Shown here piece after piece: positions 24,715 through 32,411 of a DNA stretch of 64,000 bases. The position numbers and the translations under genes were made by a program. This DNA is from Spongiactinospora rosea. GTDB lineage: Bacteria; Actinomycetota; Actinomycetes; Streptosporangiales; Streptosporangiaceae. Location of the stretch: positions 62,001-126,000 of the forward strand of contig NZ_QMEY01000017.1 of NCBI RefSeq assembly GCF_003315795.1, given 5' to 3'. Each line of letters opens with the position of its first letter. Within the stretch, counting starts at the first letter, position 1. Under the pieces are notes generated by a model, which was given only the letters and a program-made list of their open reading frames with translations, did no database searches and was not told the DNA's origin.

Positions 24715-25334
24715 CCCCCAACCTGCTGGCCCAGAAGTCGATGTCCCTGTTCACCGCCATGGGCGGCTGGCGCACGATCGCCGAGGGCATCGCCTCCCGG
24801 GCGCTGTTCCTGATCGCCTACCTGCTGACCGAGCGGGTGGTGACCGCCGGTCTGATCGCGGTGGGAGGCGTGCTCGTGTGCGCGGTGATCCGGGTGTACG
24901 GCGACCGGAAGTACTGGCAGGCGGCCGGCCCGCTGGTCGTCGTGGGGCTGTCCGCGGCGCTGGCCGGGAGCACCGGGCAGGGGATCGACTTCTACCTGCC
25001 GTCCCTGCTGCTCGCCGTGGCCGGGGGAACGGTGTTCCTGATCTCCACGCTGGTCCGGCGGCCGGTGGTCGGCCTGATCGTGGAGGCGGCGAGCGGCGAG
25101 CGGTCCGCCTGGTGGCGGGACCGGCCGCGGCTGCGCCGCTACCAGAGGTGCATGGCGGTGTTCCTGGCGAAGTCCGGCATCACGCTGGCGGTGATGGTGC
25201 CGCTGTACCTGGCCGGGAACGTGGTCGCGCTCGGGATCGCGAGCACCTTGATGGGCGCGCCCGCGACGGGCGTCTGCGCCTACCTGAGCTGGCGAATCCT
25301 GCGCGCCGGGGAGGACTCCCCGGCCCCGGCGTAG
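24711..25334 (+). CDS. DUF3159-family membrane protein
   Basis: The 207-residue protein has five or six hydrophobic segments. SLFTAMGGWRTIAEGIASR near the start, YLPSLLLAVAGGTVFLISTL, RRPVVGLIVEA, and the closing PLYLAGNVVALGIASTLMG fit the DUF3159 family, of unknown function. The start overlaps the stop of the FAD monooxygenase (ATGA), so the two are translated together. A role in transporting the monooxygenase substrate or product is possible but unproven. Confidence 0.85.
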   Translation: MTPNLLAQKSMSLFTAMGGWRTIAEGIASRALFLIAYLLTERVVTAGLIAVGGVLVCAVIRVYGDRKYWQAAGPLVVVGLSAALAGSTGQGIDFYLPSLLLAVAGGTVFLISTLVRRPVVGLIVEAASGERSAWWRDRPRLRRYQRCMAVFLAKSGITLAVMVPLYLAGNVVALGIASTLMGAPATGVCAYLSWRILRAGEDSPAPA

Positions 25335-25337
25335 ACC

Positions 25338-26240
25338 CTATTCGGCAGGGCGAGGGGGCGCGGTGACCGGGGCCGCCCGCCTGATCGGCAGCAGGCGCGG
25401 CAACGCGGCGGCGAGCGCCGCGAGCACCGCCCAGCCGACCAGCCCGCTGATGCCCGCGAACACCAGGTCCGGCGGCTCCTTGGCGTCGCCGACCAGGAAG
25501 ACCAGCGACACCGACCCCGCGTTGAGCACCGAGTGCGCCACCACCGACGGCCAGACGCTGCCCGAGTAGAGCCGCAGCCAGCCGATGACCACGCCGTAGA
25601 TGACGGTGAAGCCCACGAAGTACAGCGCCGCCCATGGGCCGATGGTGGGGTAGTTGTAGCCGAGCAGGGTCAGCGGCGCGTGCCAGGGCCCCCAGATCAT
25701 GCCGGAGATCAGCAGCCCGCGCGTCACCCCGAACCGCTCCGTCAGGTGCGGGAGCAGCCAGCCCCGCCATCCCCACTCCTCACCGAACGCGGGGATCGCG
25801 GTGATCAGCGTGCCGATGGTGAGGCCGCTGATCACCTGGACGATGAGGAAGACCTGCGGGTCGATGCCGCCGGGCAGGCCGCGCAGCATGCTGAGCCCCG
25901 CGAGGTCCACCGACAGCACGCCCGTGGCCACGCTGAGCGCGATGGCCAGCACCGCGACCAGCGGCGTGCCCAGCCAGACGGCCAGGATGAGCAGGAGCGT
26001 GCGCCGCCTGCTCGGCCCGAGGCCGAGCCCGGTGGCGGCGGCCACCTCCGCCCGCGTGGCGCCGCTGCGCCGCCAGACCGCCAGCACCCCGATCGCCGGA
26101 GTGAACATCATCACGATGCCCACCAGCGGCAGCCAGGAGGAGGAGAGCCCGTCCCCGAGCCACAGCGGCAGCGCGGCCGGCCAGGCCAGCCCGAACGCCA
26201 CCAGGACGAACACCGTCAGATCGCCGCGCCGGGACCTCAT
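25338..26240 (-). CDS. CPBP-family intramembrane metalloprotease
   Basis: The 300-residue membrane protein has about eight hydrophobic segments and the three CPBP (Abi) motifs: FGEEWGWRGWLLP (the EExxxR motif), IWGPWHAPL, and VVAHSVLNA. These glutamates and histidines bind the catalytic metal in the type II CAAX protease group. Bacterial members may cleave membrane proteins or give bacteriocin immunity. It overlaps the upstream gene by 4 bp and is the last gene of the GntR cassette. It converges with the DUF3159 gene with 3 bp between stops. Confidence 0.88.
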   Translation of the reverse strand: MRSRRGDLTVFVLVAFGLAWPAALPLWLGDGLSSSWLPLVGIVMMFTPAIGVLAVWRRSGATRAEVAAATGLGLGPSRRRTLLLILAVWLGTPLVAVLAIALSVATGVLSVDLAGLSMLRGLPGGIDPQVFLIVQVISGLTIGTLITAIPAFGEEWGWRGWLLPHLTERFGVTRGLLISGMIWGPWHAPLTLLGYNYPTIGPWAALYFVGFTVIYGVVIGWLRLYSGSVWPSVVAHSVLNAGSVSLVFLVGDAKEPPDLVFAGISGLVGWAVLAALAAALPRLLPIRRAAPVTAPPRPAE

Positions 26241-27163
26241 GACGCGACCCGCAGGGCGTTGATCAGGGAGGCGCCGGTCTCGGCGTCGTCCACGCTGACC
26301 GCGATGGTGCCGCCCTTGGTGTCGCGGATGACCAGGCACTGCCCGCCGCGCAGCATGATGGTGGAGGAGCCCGGCATCCCGCGTACGCCCCAGCCGCCGA
26401 CCTGGCTCGGGAACCGGTCCTCCGCCCACGCGCGATCGACCGACGACAGCGCGATCCGGCGCGCCGGCCAGCGCAGCCAGCCGTACCCGATCAGCACCCC
26501 GTCGTCGTTCACCTTGACCCGCACGGACGAGGTGAACAGGCCGAGCGCGAGGACCACCAGGATCGGGATCGCCGCCCAGGCGATGACCAGGGAGCCCGCC
26601 AGGCCCGCGAAGCCCAGGCAGATCGTGAGGACGACCAGCCACTGGTTGGTGGCCCTGCTCACCCAGGCGCTCTGCCCTGGCCGCAGCCGGAGCGTCGCGG
26701 GCGGGGCCGCCGGAGCGGGCGCTGGGTCGGGCTCGCCCCGCCCCAGCCAGGCGGCCGGTACGCCCGCCGCCGACGCGGCGACCATCACCAGCACCGCCCA
26801 AAGGCCCGGCGCGCCCGGGGCGCCGTCGAGGTTGGCCAGCACGGTGGTCAGCTGCATGCCGAACGAGAACACCGCGCCCCCGGACAGCAGGCCCCACCAC
26901 AGCATCCGGCCCTGCCTGCGCGACAGCATCGTGCCGCGGGCGGCGACCGCCAGCAGGGCGAGCCAGGTGACGCCCCACACGGCGACCCCCAGCGAGACGG
27001 CCGGGCCGAACGGCAGTGTCCGGTCGGCCACCCCGTCGAGTGTCCAGTGCACGGCCATCGGGTCGGGCAGCCGGGAGCGGAGGGCGAGAGGGAGGGCGAG
27101 CAGTGCGGCGATGACGAGCAGGCCCCAGGGCAGGGCGACGAGCAGGGCACGACGGTGGATCAC
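26237..27163 (-). CDS. DUF1648-domain membrane protein
   Basis: The 308-residue protein starts at GTG 27163 after GGAAAGG. The first 100 residues include DPMAVHWTLDGVADRTLPFG, the DUF1648 signature. Further hydrophobic helices follow, and the C-terminal region (VRVKVNDDGVLIGYGWLRWP) looks like a PH-type beta domain, as in YdbT-like or SdpI-related proteins. It lies in a cassette controlled by a GntR/YtrA regulator, and such membrane proteins are often linked to envelope stress or antimicrobial resistance. It overlaps both the 30-codon gene upstream and the CPBP protease gene. Confidence 0.8.
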   Translation of the reverse strand: MIHRRALLVALPWGLLVIAALLALPLALRSRLPDPMAVHWTLDGVADRTLPFGPAVSLGVAVWGVTWLALLAVAARGTMLSRRQGRMLWWGLLSGGAVFSFGMQLTTVLANLDGAPGAPGLWAVLVMVAASAAGVPAAWLGRGEPDPAPAPAAPPATLRLRPGQSAWVSRATNQWLVVLTICLGFAGLAGSLVIAWAAIPILVVLALGLFTSSVRVKVNDDGVLIGYGWLRWPARRIALSSVDRAWAEDRFPSQVGGWGVRGMPGSSTIMLRGGQCLVIRDTKGGTIAVSVDDAETGASLINALRVAS

Positions 27164-27252
27164 GGGATGCCTTTCCGGGCGGGGATGAGCGGGACTTTGT
27201 CGGCCGTGCCGTGCGGATCGGCGGGCAGGAACGGCTCGTGGCGGCGCGTCAT
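27160..27252 (-). CDS. 30-residue small protein coupled on both sides
   Basis: The frame from ATG 27252 to TGA 27160 encodes MTRRHEPFLPADPHGTADKV and ten more residues ending ARKGIP. Its ATG overlaps the stop of the GntR gene (ATGA), and its stop overlaps the GTG start of the DUF1648 gene (GTGA). A chance frame would rarely fit both junctions, so it is probably translated, either as a real small protein or as a coupling leader that carries ribosomes to the DUF1648 start. It is proline- and charge-rich with no membrane segment. Confidence 0.65.
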   Translation of the reverse strand: MTRRHEPFLPADPHGTADKVPLIPARKGIP

Positions 27253-27596
27253 GACAGCCCCTGCACCATCTCGATGAGGTCGTCGCGGCTGTAGCCGTGC
27301 CGCTCGGCGTAGTCGAGCAGGTCGCGTGCCCGTTGTACGACGAGCGCGCGGCTGCCCGCCCCGCCCACGACGCTGACCCCGCGGCCCCGCCGGAACTCCA
27401 GGACGCCCTCGTCGCGCAGGTCGCGCAGGGCGCGCAGCACGGTGTTGGCGTTGATGCCCAGCGCGTCGGCCATGTCGCGGGCGGGCGGCAGCCGGTCGCC
27501 CGGGCCATAGGAGCCTTCGCCGATGGCCCGGCGGATCGCCCCCGCGACCTGCTCGTGGAGCGGGCGGGGATCGTTGAGATCCAGCGTCAGTAGCAT
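27249..27596 (-). CDS. GntR-family regulator, YtrA subgroup
   Basis: The 115-residue protein is only slightly larger than its winged helix domain: RPLHEQVAGAIRRAIGEGSY, GDRLPPARDMADALGINANT and LRDEGVLEFRRGRGVSVVG. The short C-terminal helical tail is typical of YtrA-type regulators, which often control ABC transporters or envelope-protein genes and themselves. It leads a four-gene cassette (GntR, 30-residue protein, DUF1648 protein, CPBP protease) with 4-bp overlaps throughout. Three operator-like half-sites lie just upstream. Confidence 0.93.
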   Translation of the reverse strand: MLLTLDLNDPRPLHEQVAGAIRRAIGEGSYGPGDRLPPARDMADALGINANTVLRALRDLRDEGVLEFRRGRGVSVVGGAGSRALVVQRARDLLDYAERHGYSRDDLIEMVQGLS

Positions 27597-27608
27597 GATG
27601 CTAAAGAC

Positions 27609-27657
27609 GCTAGCACCATGTTGCGCGATGGCGCTACTCCCATTAGCACCATCGCGC
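27609..27657. promoter_or_regulatory. GntR operator with three TAGCACCAT-type half-sites
   Basis: GCGCGATGGCGCTA (27623-27636) and TAGCACCATCGCGC (27644-27657) form a dyad with one mismatch around a 7-bp spacer. A third half-site, GCTAGCACCATG, begins at 27609, close to the GntR start at 27596. The position fits autorepression of the cassette. Confidence 0.65.
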
Positions 27658-27665
27658 GATCCCCG

Positions 27666-28292
27666 TCAGATGAAGGCCGTGACGCCCTCGTACTCTCCCA
27701 CCGGAGCGGTGCCCACGGTCTCGTACTGGAGCAGCAGCAGGCCGTTCGCCGTCGCCTTGTGCTGGACCAGCCGGAGGCCGGCGGGCGGGCTCGGGTGGGT
27801 GAGCAGCCGCCGCCCGGAGCCGATCACCGTCGGCGCGACGACCAGCCGGAGCGTGTCGACCAGGCCCGCCCCCAGCAGGGCGGCGCCGAGCCGGGCGCTG
27901 CCGTGGATCTGCAGCTCGCGTCCGGGCCGGGCCTTGAGTTCCGCCACGGTCTGCACCGGATCGCCGCGCAGCACCGTCGCCGGCTGCCAGGTCCCCTCGG
28001 TGAGCGTGCTGGTCACCACGTACTTCGGCAGCGAGTTCATCCGCCCGGCGAACGGGTCGGCCGGGTCGGTGATCCGCGGCCAGTCGCGGGCGAACGCCTC
28101 ATAGGTACGCCGTCCGAGCAGCAGGCCGTCGGCGAGGTCCAGCCACTCCGAGGCCCGCCGGACGAAGAGCTCGTCCATGTAGGGCACGAGCCAGCCGCCG
28201 CGGGTGAAGCCGCCGGTGGTGTCCTCGGCGGGCGACCCGGGCCCCTGGCTGACCCCGTCGAGGGTGACGAACTCCGTCAGAGCGATCCTCAT
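27666..28292 (-). CDS. Dihydrofolate reductase-like (RibD C-terminal domain) protein
   Basis: The 208-residue protein has MRIALTEFVTLDGVSQGPGS at the N-terminus, LLLGRRTYEAFARDWP near residue 58, KYVVTSTLTEGTW and ELQIHGSARLGAALLGAGLV. These mark the COG0262 (dihydrofolate reductase/RibD C-terminal) family, which binds NADPH. Most actinomycete copies have no known substrate. Its start overlaps the AHSA1-like gene by 4 bp, so it is third in an ArsR-AHSA1-reductase operon. A paralogue is encoded at 29244-29873 on the other side of the ArsR gene. Confidence 0.88.
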   Translation of the reverse strand: MRIALTEFVTLDGVSQGPGSPAEDTTGGFTRGGWLVPYMDELFVRRASEWLDLADGLLLGRRTYEAFARDWPRITDPADPFAGRMNSLPKYVVTSTLTEGTWQPATVLRGDPVQTVAELKARPGRELQIHGSARLGAALLGAGLVDTLRLVVAPTVIGSGRRLLTHPSPPAGLRLVQHKATANGLLLLQYETVGTAPVGEYEGVTAFI

Positions 28293-28765
28293 CGTCCGGC
28301 CTGGCCCTCCGCGAGCCCGGCGAGCTGCCCGGTGACCGTCCCCCAGCCCTCCGCGAACCCGAGTTCCTCGTGCCGGGCGCGGGCGGCGGGGTCGCCGTGC
28401 CGGACGATGACCCGGTAGTCGGTGCCGTCCGGGTGATCGCTCAGCGCGATCTCGGCCGTCATGGGGACCGGTGCGGGATCGGCGGGCCGCCACGCGCTGT
28501 CGATCGCGTTGGTGAACACGATCCGCTCCAGCTCCTCCACGACGAGGAAGCTCGCGTTCATGTGCGGCACGAACTCCTTTCCGTCGTCGCTCAGCCGGGT
28601 CACCAGCCCGCCGCCGGGCCGGGCGTCCAGCCGATCGACGGCGCACACGGCCGGAGCCGGTACCCACCACCTCGCGAAGTACGCCGGGTCGGTCCAGGCG
28701 CTCCACACGATGGAGCGGGGCGCGCGGATGACGCGTGCCAAGGCCAGGTCAAGGTCGGGATTCAT
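28289..28765 (-). CDS. SRPBCC (AHSA1-like) domain protein
   Basis: The 158-residue protein has the START/Bet v1-like fold seen in the Aha1 N-terminal-like family: LARVIRAPRSIVWSAWTDPA, FARWWVPAPAVCAVDRLDAR and SFLVVEELERIVFTNAID. These small proteins bind hydrophobic ligands. The constant pairing of an ArsR regulator with an AHSA1-like protein is well known in actinomycetes. It overlaps the ArsR gene by 17 bp and the reductase gene by 4 bp. Confidence 0.9.
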   Translation of the reverse strand: MNPDLDLALARVIRAPRSIVWSAWTDPAYFARWWVPAPAVCAVDRLDARPGGGLVTRLSDDGKEFVPHMNASFLVVEELERIVFTNAIDSAWRPADPAPVPMTAEIALSDHPDGTDYRVIVRHGDPAARARHEELGFAEGWGTVTGQLAGLAEGQAGR

Positions 28766-29099
28766 CGTGCTTCTCTTTCAGTTCGGTGACGAGGTCTTCG
28801 AGCCGGTCGGTCCGTTCCTCCCAGATCCGCCGCTGCTCGGCGAGCCAGTCGTCGATGAGGGCGAGCCGGTCGCGGTTGAGCACGCAGGTGCGCACCCGGC
28901 CGACCTTGACCGTGCGGATCAGGCCGTTCGCCTCAAGCGTGCGCACGTGCTTCATGAAGGAGGGAAGGGTCATCGGGAACTCGCGGGCGAGGTCCCCCAC
29001 GCTCGTCGGCCCGTGGCCGAGCCGCCGGATGACCCCACGCCGGGTCGGATCGGCGAGCGCGACGAACACGCCGTCGATCTCCGCCGAATACTGTGCCAT
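28749..29099 (-). CDS. ArsR-family winged-helix regulator
   Basis: The 116-residue protein starts MAQYSAEIDGVFVALADPTR and has the winged helix-turn-helix GPTSVGDLAREFPMTLPSFM with HVRTLEANGLIRTVKVGR. There are no cysteine pairs for metal binding, so it belongs to the non-metal ArsR group that accompanies AHSA1 proteins. It leads the operon with the AHSA1-like and reductase genes. Two direct GCTAAGTATTT repeats and a dyad lie directly upstream and are probably its operator. Confidence 0.92.
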   Translation of the reverse strand: MAQYSAEIDGVFVALADPTRRGVIRRLGHGPTSVGDLAREFPMTLPSFMKHVRTLEANGLIRTVKVGRVRTCVLNRDRLALIDDWLAEQRRIWEERTDRLEDLVTELKEKHDESRP

Positions 29100-29102
29100 G
29101 CG

Positions 29103-29149
29103 GCTAAGTATTTCCCGCGCCAGACACTTAGCGCAAGAGCTAAGTATTT
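29103..29149. promoter_or_regulatory. ArsR operator and promoter region
   Basis: GCTAAGTATTT occurs twice (29103-29113 and 29139-29149), and ACTTAGC (29126-29132) with GCTAAGT (29139-29145) makes a perfect dyad around 6 bp. It starts 4 bp from the ArsR start codon. It is much more AT-rich than its surroundings, as expected of a promoter and repressor site. Confidence 0.65.
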
Positions 29150-29163
29150 GTGATGCCGCTCGC

Positions 29164-29189
29164 TGTCGGATCGGGGCGATGGCGTTCGT
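29164..29189 (+). promoter_or_regulatory. Predicted ECF42 promoter of reductase-like gene
   Basis: TGTCGGA (29164-29170) and GTTCGT (29184-29189) are repeated with identical spacing at 29886-29911, before the DGPF gene of the ECF42 module. ECF42 sigma factors are reported to use a TGTCGA-like -35 box and a CG-rich -10 box, so both copies are likely promoters for the sigma factor at 30299-31525. The downstream leader (GTGAGAGGCCGCCC) is conserved as well. Confidence 0.6.
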
Positions 29190-29243
29190 GGAGAGGGTGA
29201 GAGGCCGCCCACCAGGGGCGCCACAGCGAAGGAGTGATAGATC

Positions 29244-29873
29244 ATGAAGCTGACGACCGTCACGCACGTCTCCGTCGATGGAGTGATGCAGGGGCTGGGC
29301 CGGGCGGAGGAGGACCCCAGGGGCGGATTCGAGCGCGGCGGCTGGGCCCTGCCGCTGTTCGACGAGGAGGCCGGGGCGTTCCTCGGGCAGATCTTCCAGC
29401 GCGCCGACGCGTTCCTGTTCGGCCGCCGGACCTACGACATCTTCGCCGGCTCCTGGGGAGTGATGCCGGACCCGGAGAGCAACCCCATCGGAGGTCCGCT
29501 GAACGCACGGCCCAAGTACGTGGCGTCCAAGACGCTCACCGACCCGCGCTGGGCGGGCACGACCGTCCTGTCCGGCGACCTCGCGGCGGCCGTCCGCGAG
29601 CTGAAGGCCGGACCGGCCGGTGAGCTGCAGGTGCACGGCAGCGGCGAACTGGTCCGCCGGCTGCTCGGCGACCACCTGGTGGACGAGATCACCCTGCTCA
29701 CCTATCCCGTGGTCGTCGGCCAGGGCACGCGGCTGTTCCCCGCCACCGGCCCGGACATCGCGCTCGAACCGATCGACCACCGGGTCTTCCCCAACGGCGT
29801 GACGGCCCAGGTCTACCGGCCCGCCGGGCGGCCCCGGTACGCGAGCGGCGATGTCGGCCCGCAGCACGGATGA
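29244..29873 (+). CDS. Dihydrofolate reductase-like (RibD C-terminal domain) protein
   Basis: The 209-residue protein has MKLTTVTHVSVDGVMQGLG, FLFGRRTYDIFAGSWG, KYVASKTLTDPRW and GELQVHGSGELVRRLLGDHL, the same family as the protein at 27666-28292. The ATG follows GAAGGAG at good spacing. Its promoter matches that of the DGPF gene, so it is probably a third member of the ECF42 regulon. Family members use NADPH; the substrate is unknown. Confidence 0.9.
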   Translation: MKLTTVTHVSVDGVMQGLGRAEEDPRGGFERGGWALPLFDEEAGAFLGQIFQRADAFLFGRRTYDIFAGSWGVMPDPESNPIGGPLNARPKYVASKTLTDPRWAGTTVLSGDLAAAVRELKAGPAGELQVHGSGELVRRLLGDHLVDEITLLTYPVVVGQGTRLFPATGPDIALEPIDHRVFPNGVTAQVYRPAGRPRYASGDVGPQHG

Positions 29874-29885
29874 GCGAGGCGTCGC

Positions 29886-29911
29886 TGTCGGATCGGGGCA
29901 AAGGTGTTCGT
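29886..29911 (+). promoter_or_regulatory. Predicted ECF42 promoter of DGPF-sigma operon
   Basis: TGTCGGA (29886-29892) and GTTCGT (29906-29911) copy the element at 29164-29189 with the same 20-bp offset between box starts. It lies 56 bp before the DGPF start, which fits autoregulation of the sigma factor operon. Confidence 0.6.
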
Positions 29912-29966
29912 AGCAGTGGTGAGAGGCCGCCCGCGGGGGCGCCCCGAACACAGGAGATGACCTGAG

Positions 29967-30296
29967 ATGCAGTACCTGGTTTCCGTGATCGACGACCGGA
30001 CCGGCTCGGCCACCCCGGACGAGATGGCCGCCATCGACACGTACAACGACCGGCTGGTGGCCGAGGGGCACTGGGTGTTCGCCGGTGGCCTCGCCGCGCC
30101 GGACACGGCCACCGTCATCGACAACCGGGGCGGTGAGGCGCTGTTCACCGACGGGCCCTTCCTGGAGTCCAAGGAGTACATCGCCGGATTCTGGGTGATC
30201 AGCGCCCCCGACCTCGACGTGGCCCTCAAGCTCGCCGCCGGGGGGTCGAAGGCGTGCAACCGGAAGGTCGAGGTACGGCCGTTCCTGGGGGAGTGA
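29967..30296 (+). CDS. YCII-related DGPF-domain protein
   Basis: The 109-residue protein starts MQYLVSVIDDRTGSATPDEM and carries the diagnostic DGPF tetrapeptide at residues 62-65 (LFTDGPFLESKEYIAGFW). DGPF proteins are the constant genomic partners of ECF42 sigma factors and have the dimeric YCII fold. Their biochemical role is not known. The stop overlaps a GTG, with the sigma-factor start 3 bp beyond the stop, so both are in one operon. Confidence 0.93.
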   Translation: MQYLVSVIDDRTGSATPDEMAAIDTYNDRLVAEGHWVFAGGLAAPDTATVIDNRGGEALFTDGPFLESKEYIAGFWVISAPDLDVALKLAAGGSKACNRKVEVRPFLGE

Positions 30297-30298
30297 GC

Positions 30299-31525
30299 GT
30301 GACCGGCGTCCGGGAGGCGATCACGCGGGCCCATCACGCCGAGTGGGCGCGCGTGGTCGCCACCCTGACCAGGCGTTTCGGTGACCTCGACATCGCCGAG
30401 GAGGCGGCGGCCGAGGCGTTCGCCACCGCCGTCGAGCGCTGGCCCGCCGGCGGCGTGCCGCCCAGCCCCGGCGCGTGGCTGACCACCACGGCCGGCCGCA
30501 AGGCCATCGACCGGATCCGGCGCGAGAACAGGCGCGACGACAAGCAGCGGGAGGCTCAGCGGTTGTACGACGACGACCCGCACGAACCGCTCGGCGCGAT
30601 CGACGACGACCGGCTCCGGCTGATCTTCACCTGCTGTCATCCGGCGCTCGCGATGGAGGCCCGCGTGGCACTGACGCTGCGCATGGTCGGCGGGCTGACC
30701 GTGCCCGAGATCGCCCGTGCCTTCCTGACGCGGGAGGCGGCCATGGGGCAGCGGATCACCCGCGCCAAGGCCAAGATCAAGGCGGCCCGGGTGCCCTACC
30801 GGGTGCCGTCCGCGGAGGACCTTCCGGCGCGCGTCTCCGGCGTGCTCGCCGTCCTGTTCCTCATCTTCAACGAGGGCTACCTGGCGACCGGCCCCGGCAC
30901 CGATCCGGTACGCCCGGAACTGACCGGCGAGGCGATCCGGCTCGGCCGCCTGCTCCGCGCCCTCCTGCCCGAAGACGGCGAGGTGGCCGGGCTGCTGGCG
31001 TTGATGCTGCTCACCGAGGCCCGCCGCACCGCCCGCCTCTCGGCGAGTGGCGAACTGGTCGCCCTGGCCGACCAGGACCGCGCGGCCTGGGACGCGGCGC
31101 TGATCGCCGAGGGCCACCGGCTGGTACGCGAGCGCCTGGCCACCGGCCTGGTCCCGGGCCGCTACCAGATCCTCGCGGCGATCAACGCCGTGCACACCTC
31201 CGCCCGCGACGTACGCGACACCGACTGGTCACAGGTCGTCGCCCTCTACGATCAGCTCGCCCGCCTGGACCCCTCGCCGATCGTCGCCCTCAACCGGGCC
31301 ATCGCGGTCGCCGAACTCGACGGCCCGGAGGTGGCGCTGGCGACCGTCGATCGCCTCGCGGGCGACCTGTCCGGCTATCACGCCTACCACGCGACCCGCG
31401 CCGAGCTGCTGCGCCGCCTGGGCCGCGGCCGGGAGTCGCGCGCGGCGTACGACAGGGCCATCGAACTGGCGGGCAACACCGCCGAGACCGCCTACCTGAT
31501 CCGCCGCCGCGACCAGTCGGGGTAG
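30299..31525 (+). CDS. ECF sigma factor, group ECF42, with C-terminal TPR-like extension
   Basis: The 408-residue protein starts at GTG 30299 with GGGGGAG 5 nt upstream; an earlier GTG at 30293 is possible. Residues 1-75 form sigma region 2 (FGDLDIAEEAAAEAFATAVE, then GAWLTTTAGRKAIDRIRREN), and about 110-165 form region 4 (LTVPEIARAFLTREAAMGQR). The long C-terminal half has helical TPR-like repeats, such as NRAIAVAELDGPEVALATVD. This layout together with an upstream DGPF gene defines ECF42. There is no anti-sigma gene, as usual for this group; the extension probably controls activity. Confidence 0.93.
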   Translation: MTGVREAITRAHHAEWARVVATLTRRFGDLDIAEEAAAEAFATAVERWPAGGVPPSPGAWLTTTAGRKAIDRIRRENRRDDKQREAQRLYDDDPHEPLGAIDDDRLRLIFTCCHPALAMEARVALTLRMVGGLTVPEIARAFLTREAAMGQRITRAKAKIKAARVPYRVPSAEDLPARVSGVLAVLFLIFNEGYLATGPGTDPVRPELTGEAIRLGRLLRALLPEDGEVAGLLALMLLTEARRTARLSASGELVALADQDRAAWDAALIAEGHRLVRERLATGLVPGRYQILAAINAVHTSARDVRDTDWSQVVALYDQLARLDPSPIVALNRAIAVAELDGPEVALATVDRLAGDLSGYHAYHATRAELLRRLGRGRESRAAYDRAIELAGNTAETAYLIRRRDQSG

Positions 31526-31672
31526 CCGGCCGGGCTCAGGCGGGAACCCCGGGCAGAAACGGCCGCAGCGCCGACGCGGGCCGGTAGCCGCCACAGACGT
31601 CCGGCAGTTGAATCGGCTGGGCATGCCCAGCACCCTTACGTCTGGCCGGGAACTGAATTCCAGGTCGATGGA

Positions 31673-32281
31673 TCATGATCCAAGGCGCTCGCGCCAGGGG
31701 TGTGCGGTGTGCTCCAGCTCCAGTGCCGCGCCCAGCCAGCGCCGCCGCTCCTCGCTCAGCAGCGGGAGGACCATCTCGAAATCGGTCGCGTCCTTCGGCC
31801 GCACGCCCTTGCTCTTGTAGAGCAGCTGCACCTCCGGGGCGAGCCGGTGGAAACCGTCCTCCTCGACGGTCAGCCCGGCCAGCGGGCGGCGGATCCGGGG
31901 GTCACGCCGGTAGATCCAGTCCCGTCCATCGGCCTCGTCCAGCATGAGCTGGAACCGCCAAGGCCCGTGCGGGTGCTCGCGTACCCAGATGTCGTGGGCC
32001 TGCTCGGGCAGTACCTCGTCCAGAGCCCATGGCCGCAGCGTGCCGGGCACGACCGCGGCATGGACGTCCCAGCCGCTCAGCAGCCGCCGCACCGCGCGCT
32101 GGTCGCGGCGCAGAAGCGCGATGTCCACGTCCGCGTGGTCGCGATACGCACGGCCCACGGCCAGCTCGATCGCGTACCCGCCGGCCACCCACCACGGCGC
32201 CGCCAGCCCGCGCATCAGCGCGACCACCTCGCCGAGCGGCGCGGCCTCCCAGGGCCCCCACGGCGTCTCGATCCTCATCAT
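31673..32281 (-). CDS. Nucleotidyltransferase, aminoglycoside-2''-adenylyltransferase-like
   Basis: The protein of about 202 residues (ATG 32281; in-frame GTG at 32305 is an alternative, neither with a clear ribosome site) has WWVAGGYAIELAVGRAYRDH followed by ADVDIALLRRDQ. This is the G-G-x-A and D-x-D pair of the polymerase-beta-type fold, which binds Mg-NTP. KSKGVRPKDATDFEMVLPLL near the end is typical of the ANT(2'')-like group. It could adenylylate aminoglycosides or other alcohols, but many such actinomycete proteins are not resistance enzymes. Confidence 0.82.
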   Translation of the reverse strand: MMRIETPWGPWEAAPLGEVVALMRGLAAPWWVAGGYAIELAVGRAYRDHADVDIALLRRDQRAVRRLLSGWDVHAAVVPGTLRPWALDEVLPEQAHDIWVREHPHGPWRFQLMLDEADGRDWIYRRDPRIRRPLAGLTVEEDGFHRLAPEVQLLYKSKGVRPKDATDFEMVLPLLSEERRRWLGAALELEHTAHPWRERLGS

Positions 32282-32411
32282 CCCGAAATCATGTATGGTC
32301 ACCACACCCGCGGCCGGACTCTCCCACTGTGGAAGGCCTCTGCCCGGCGTACCCGAGCCGGGAGTGGTCGAGGCGGCGCGTGAGCGGGCACGCGCGCCCA
32401 GGTGGTCGCCT

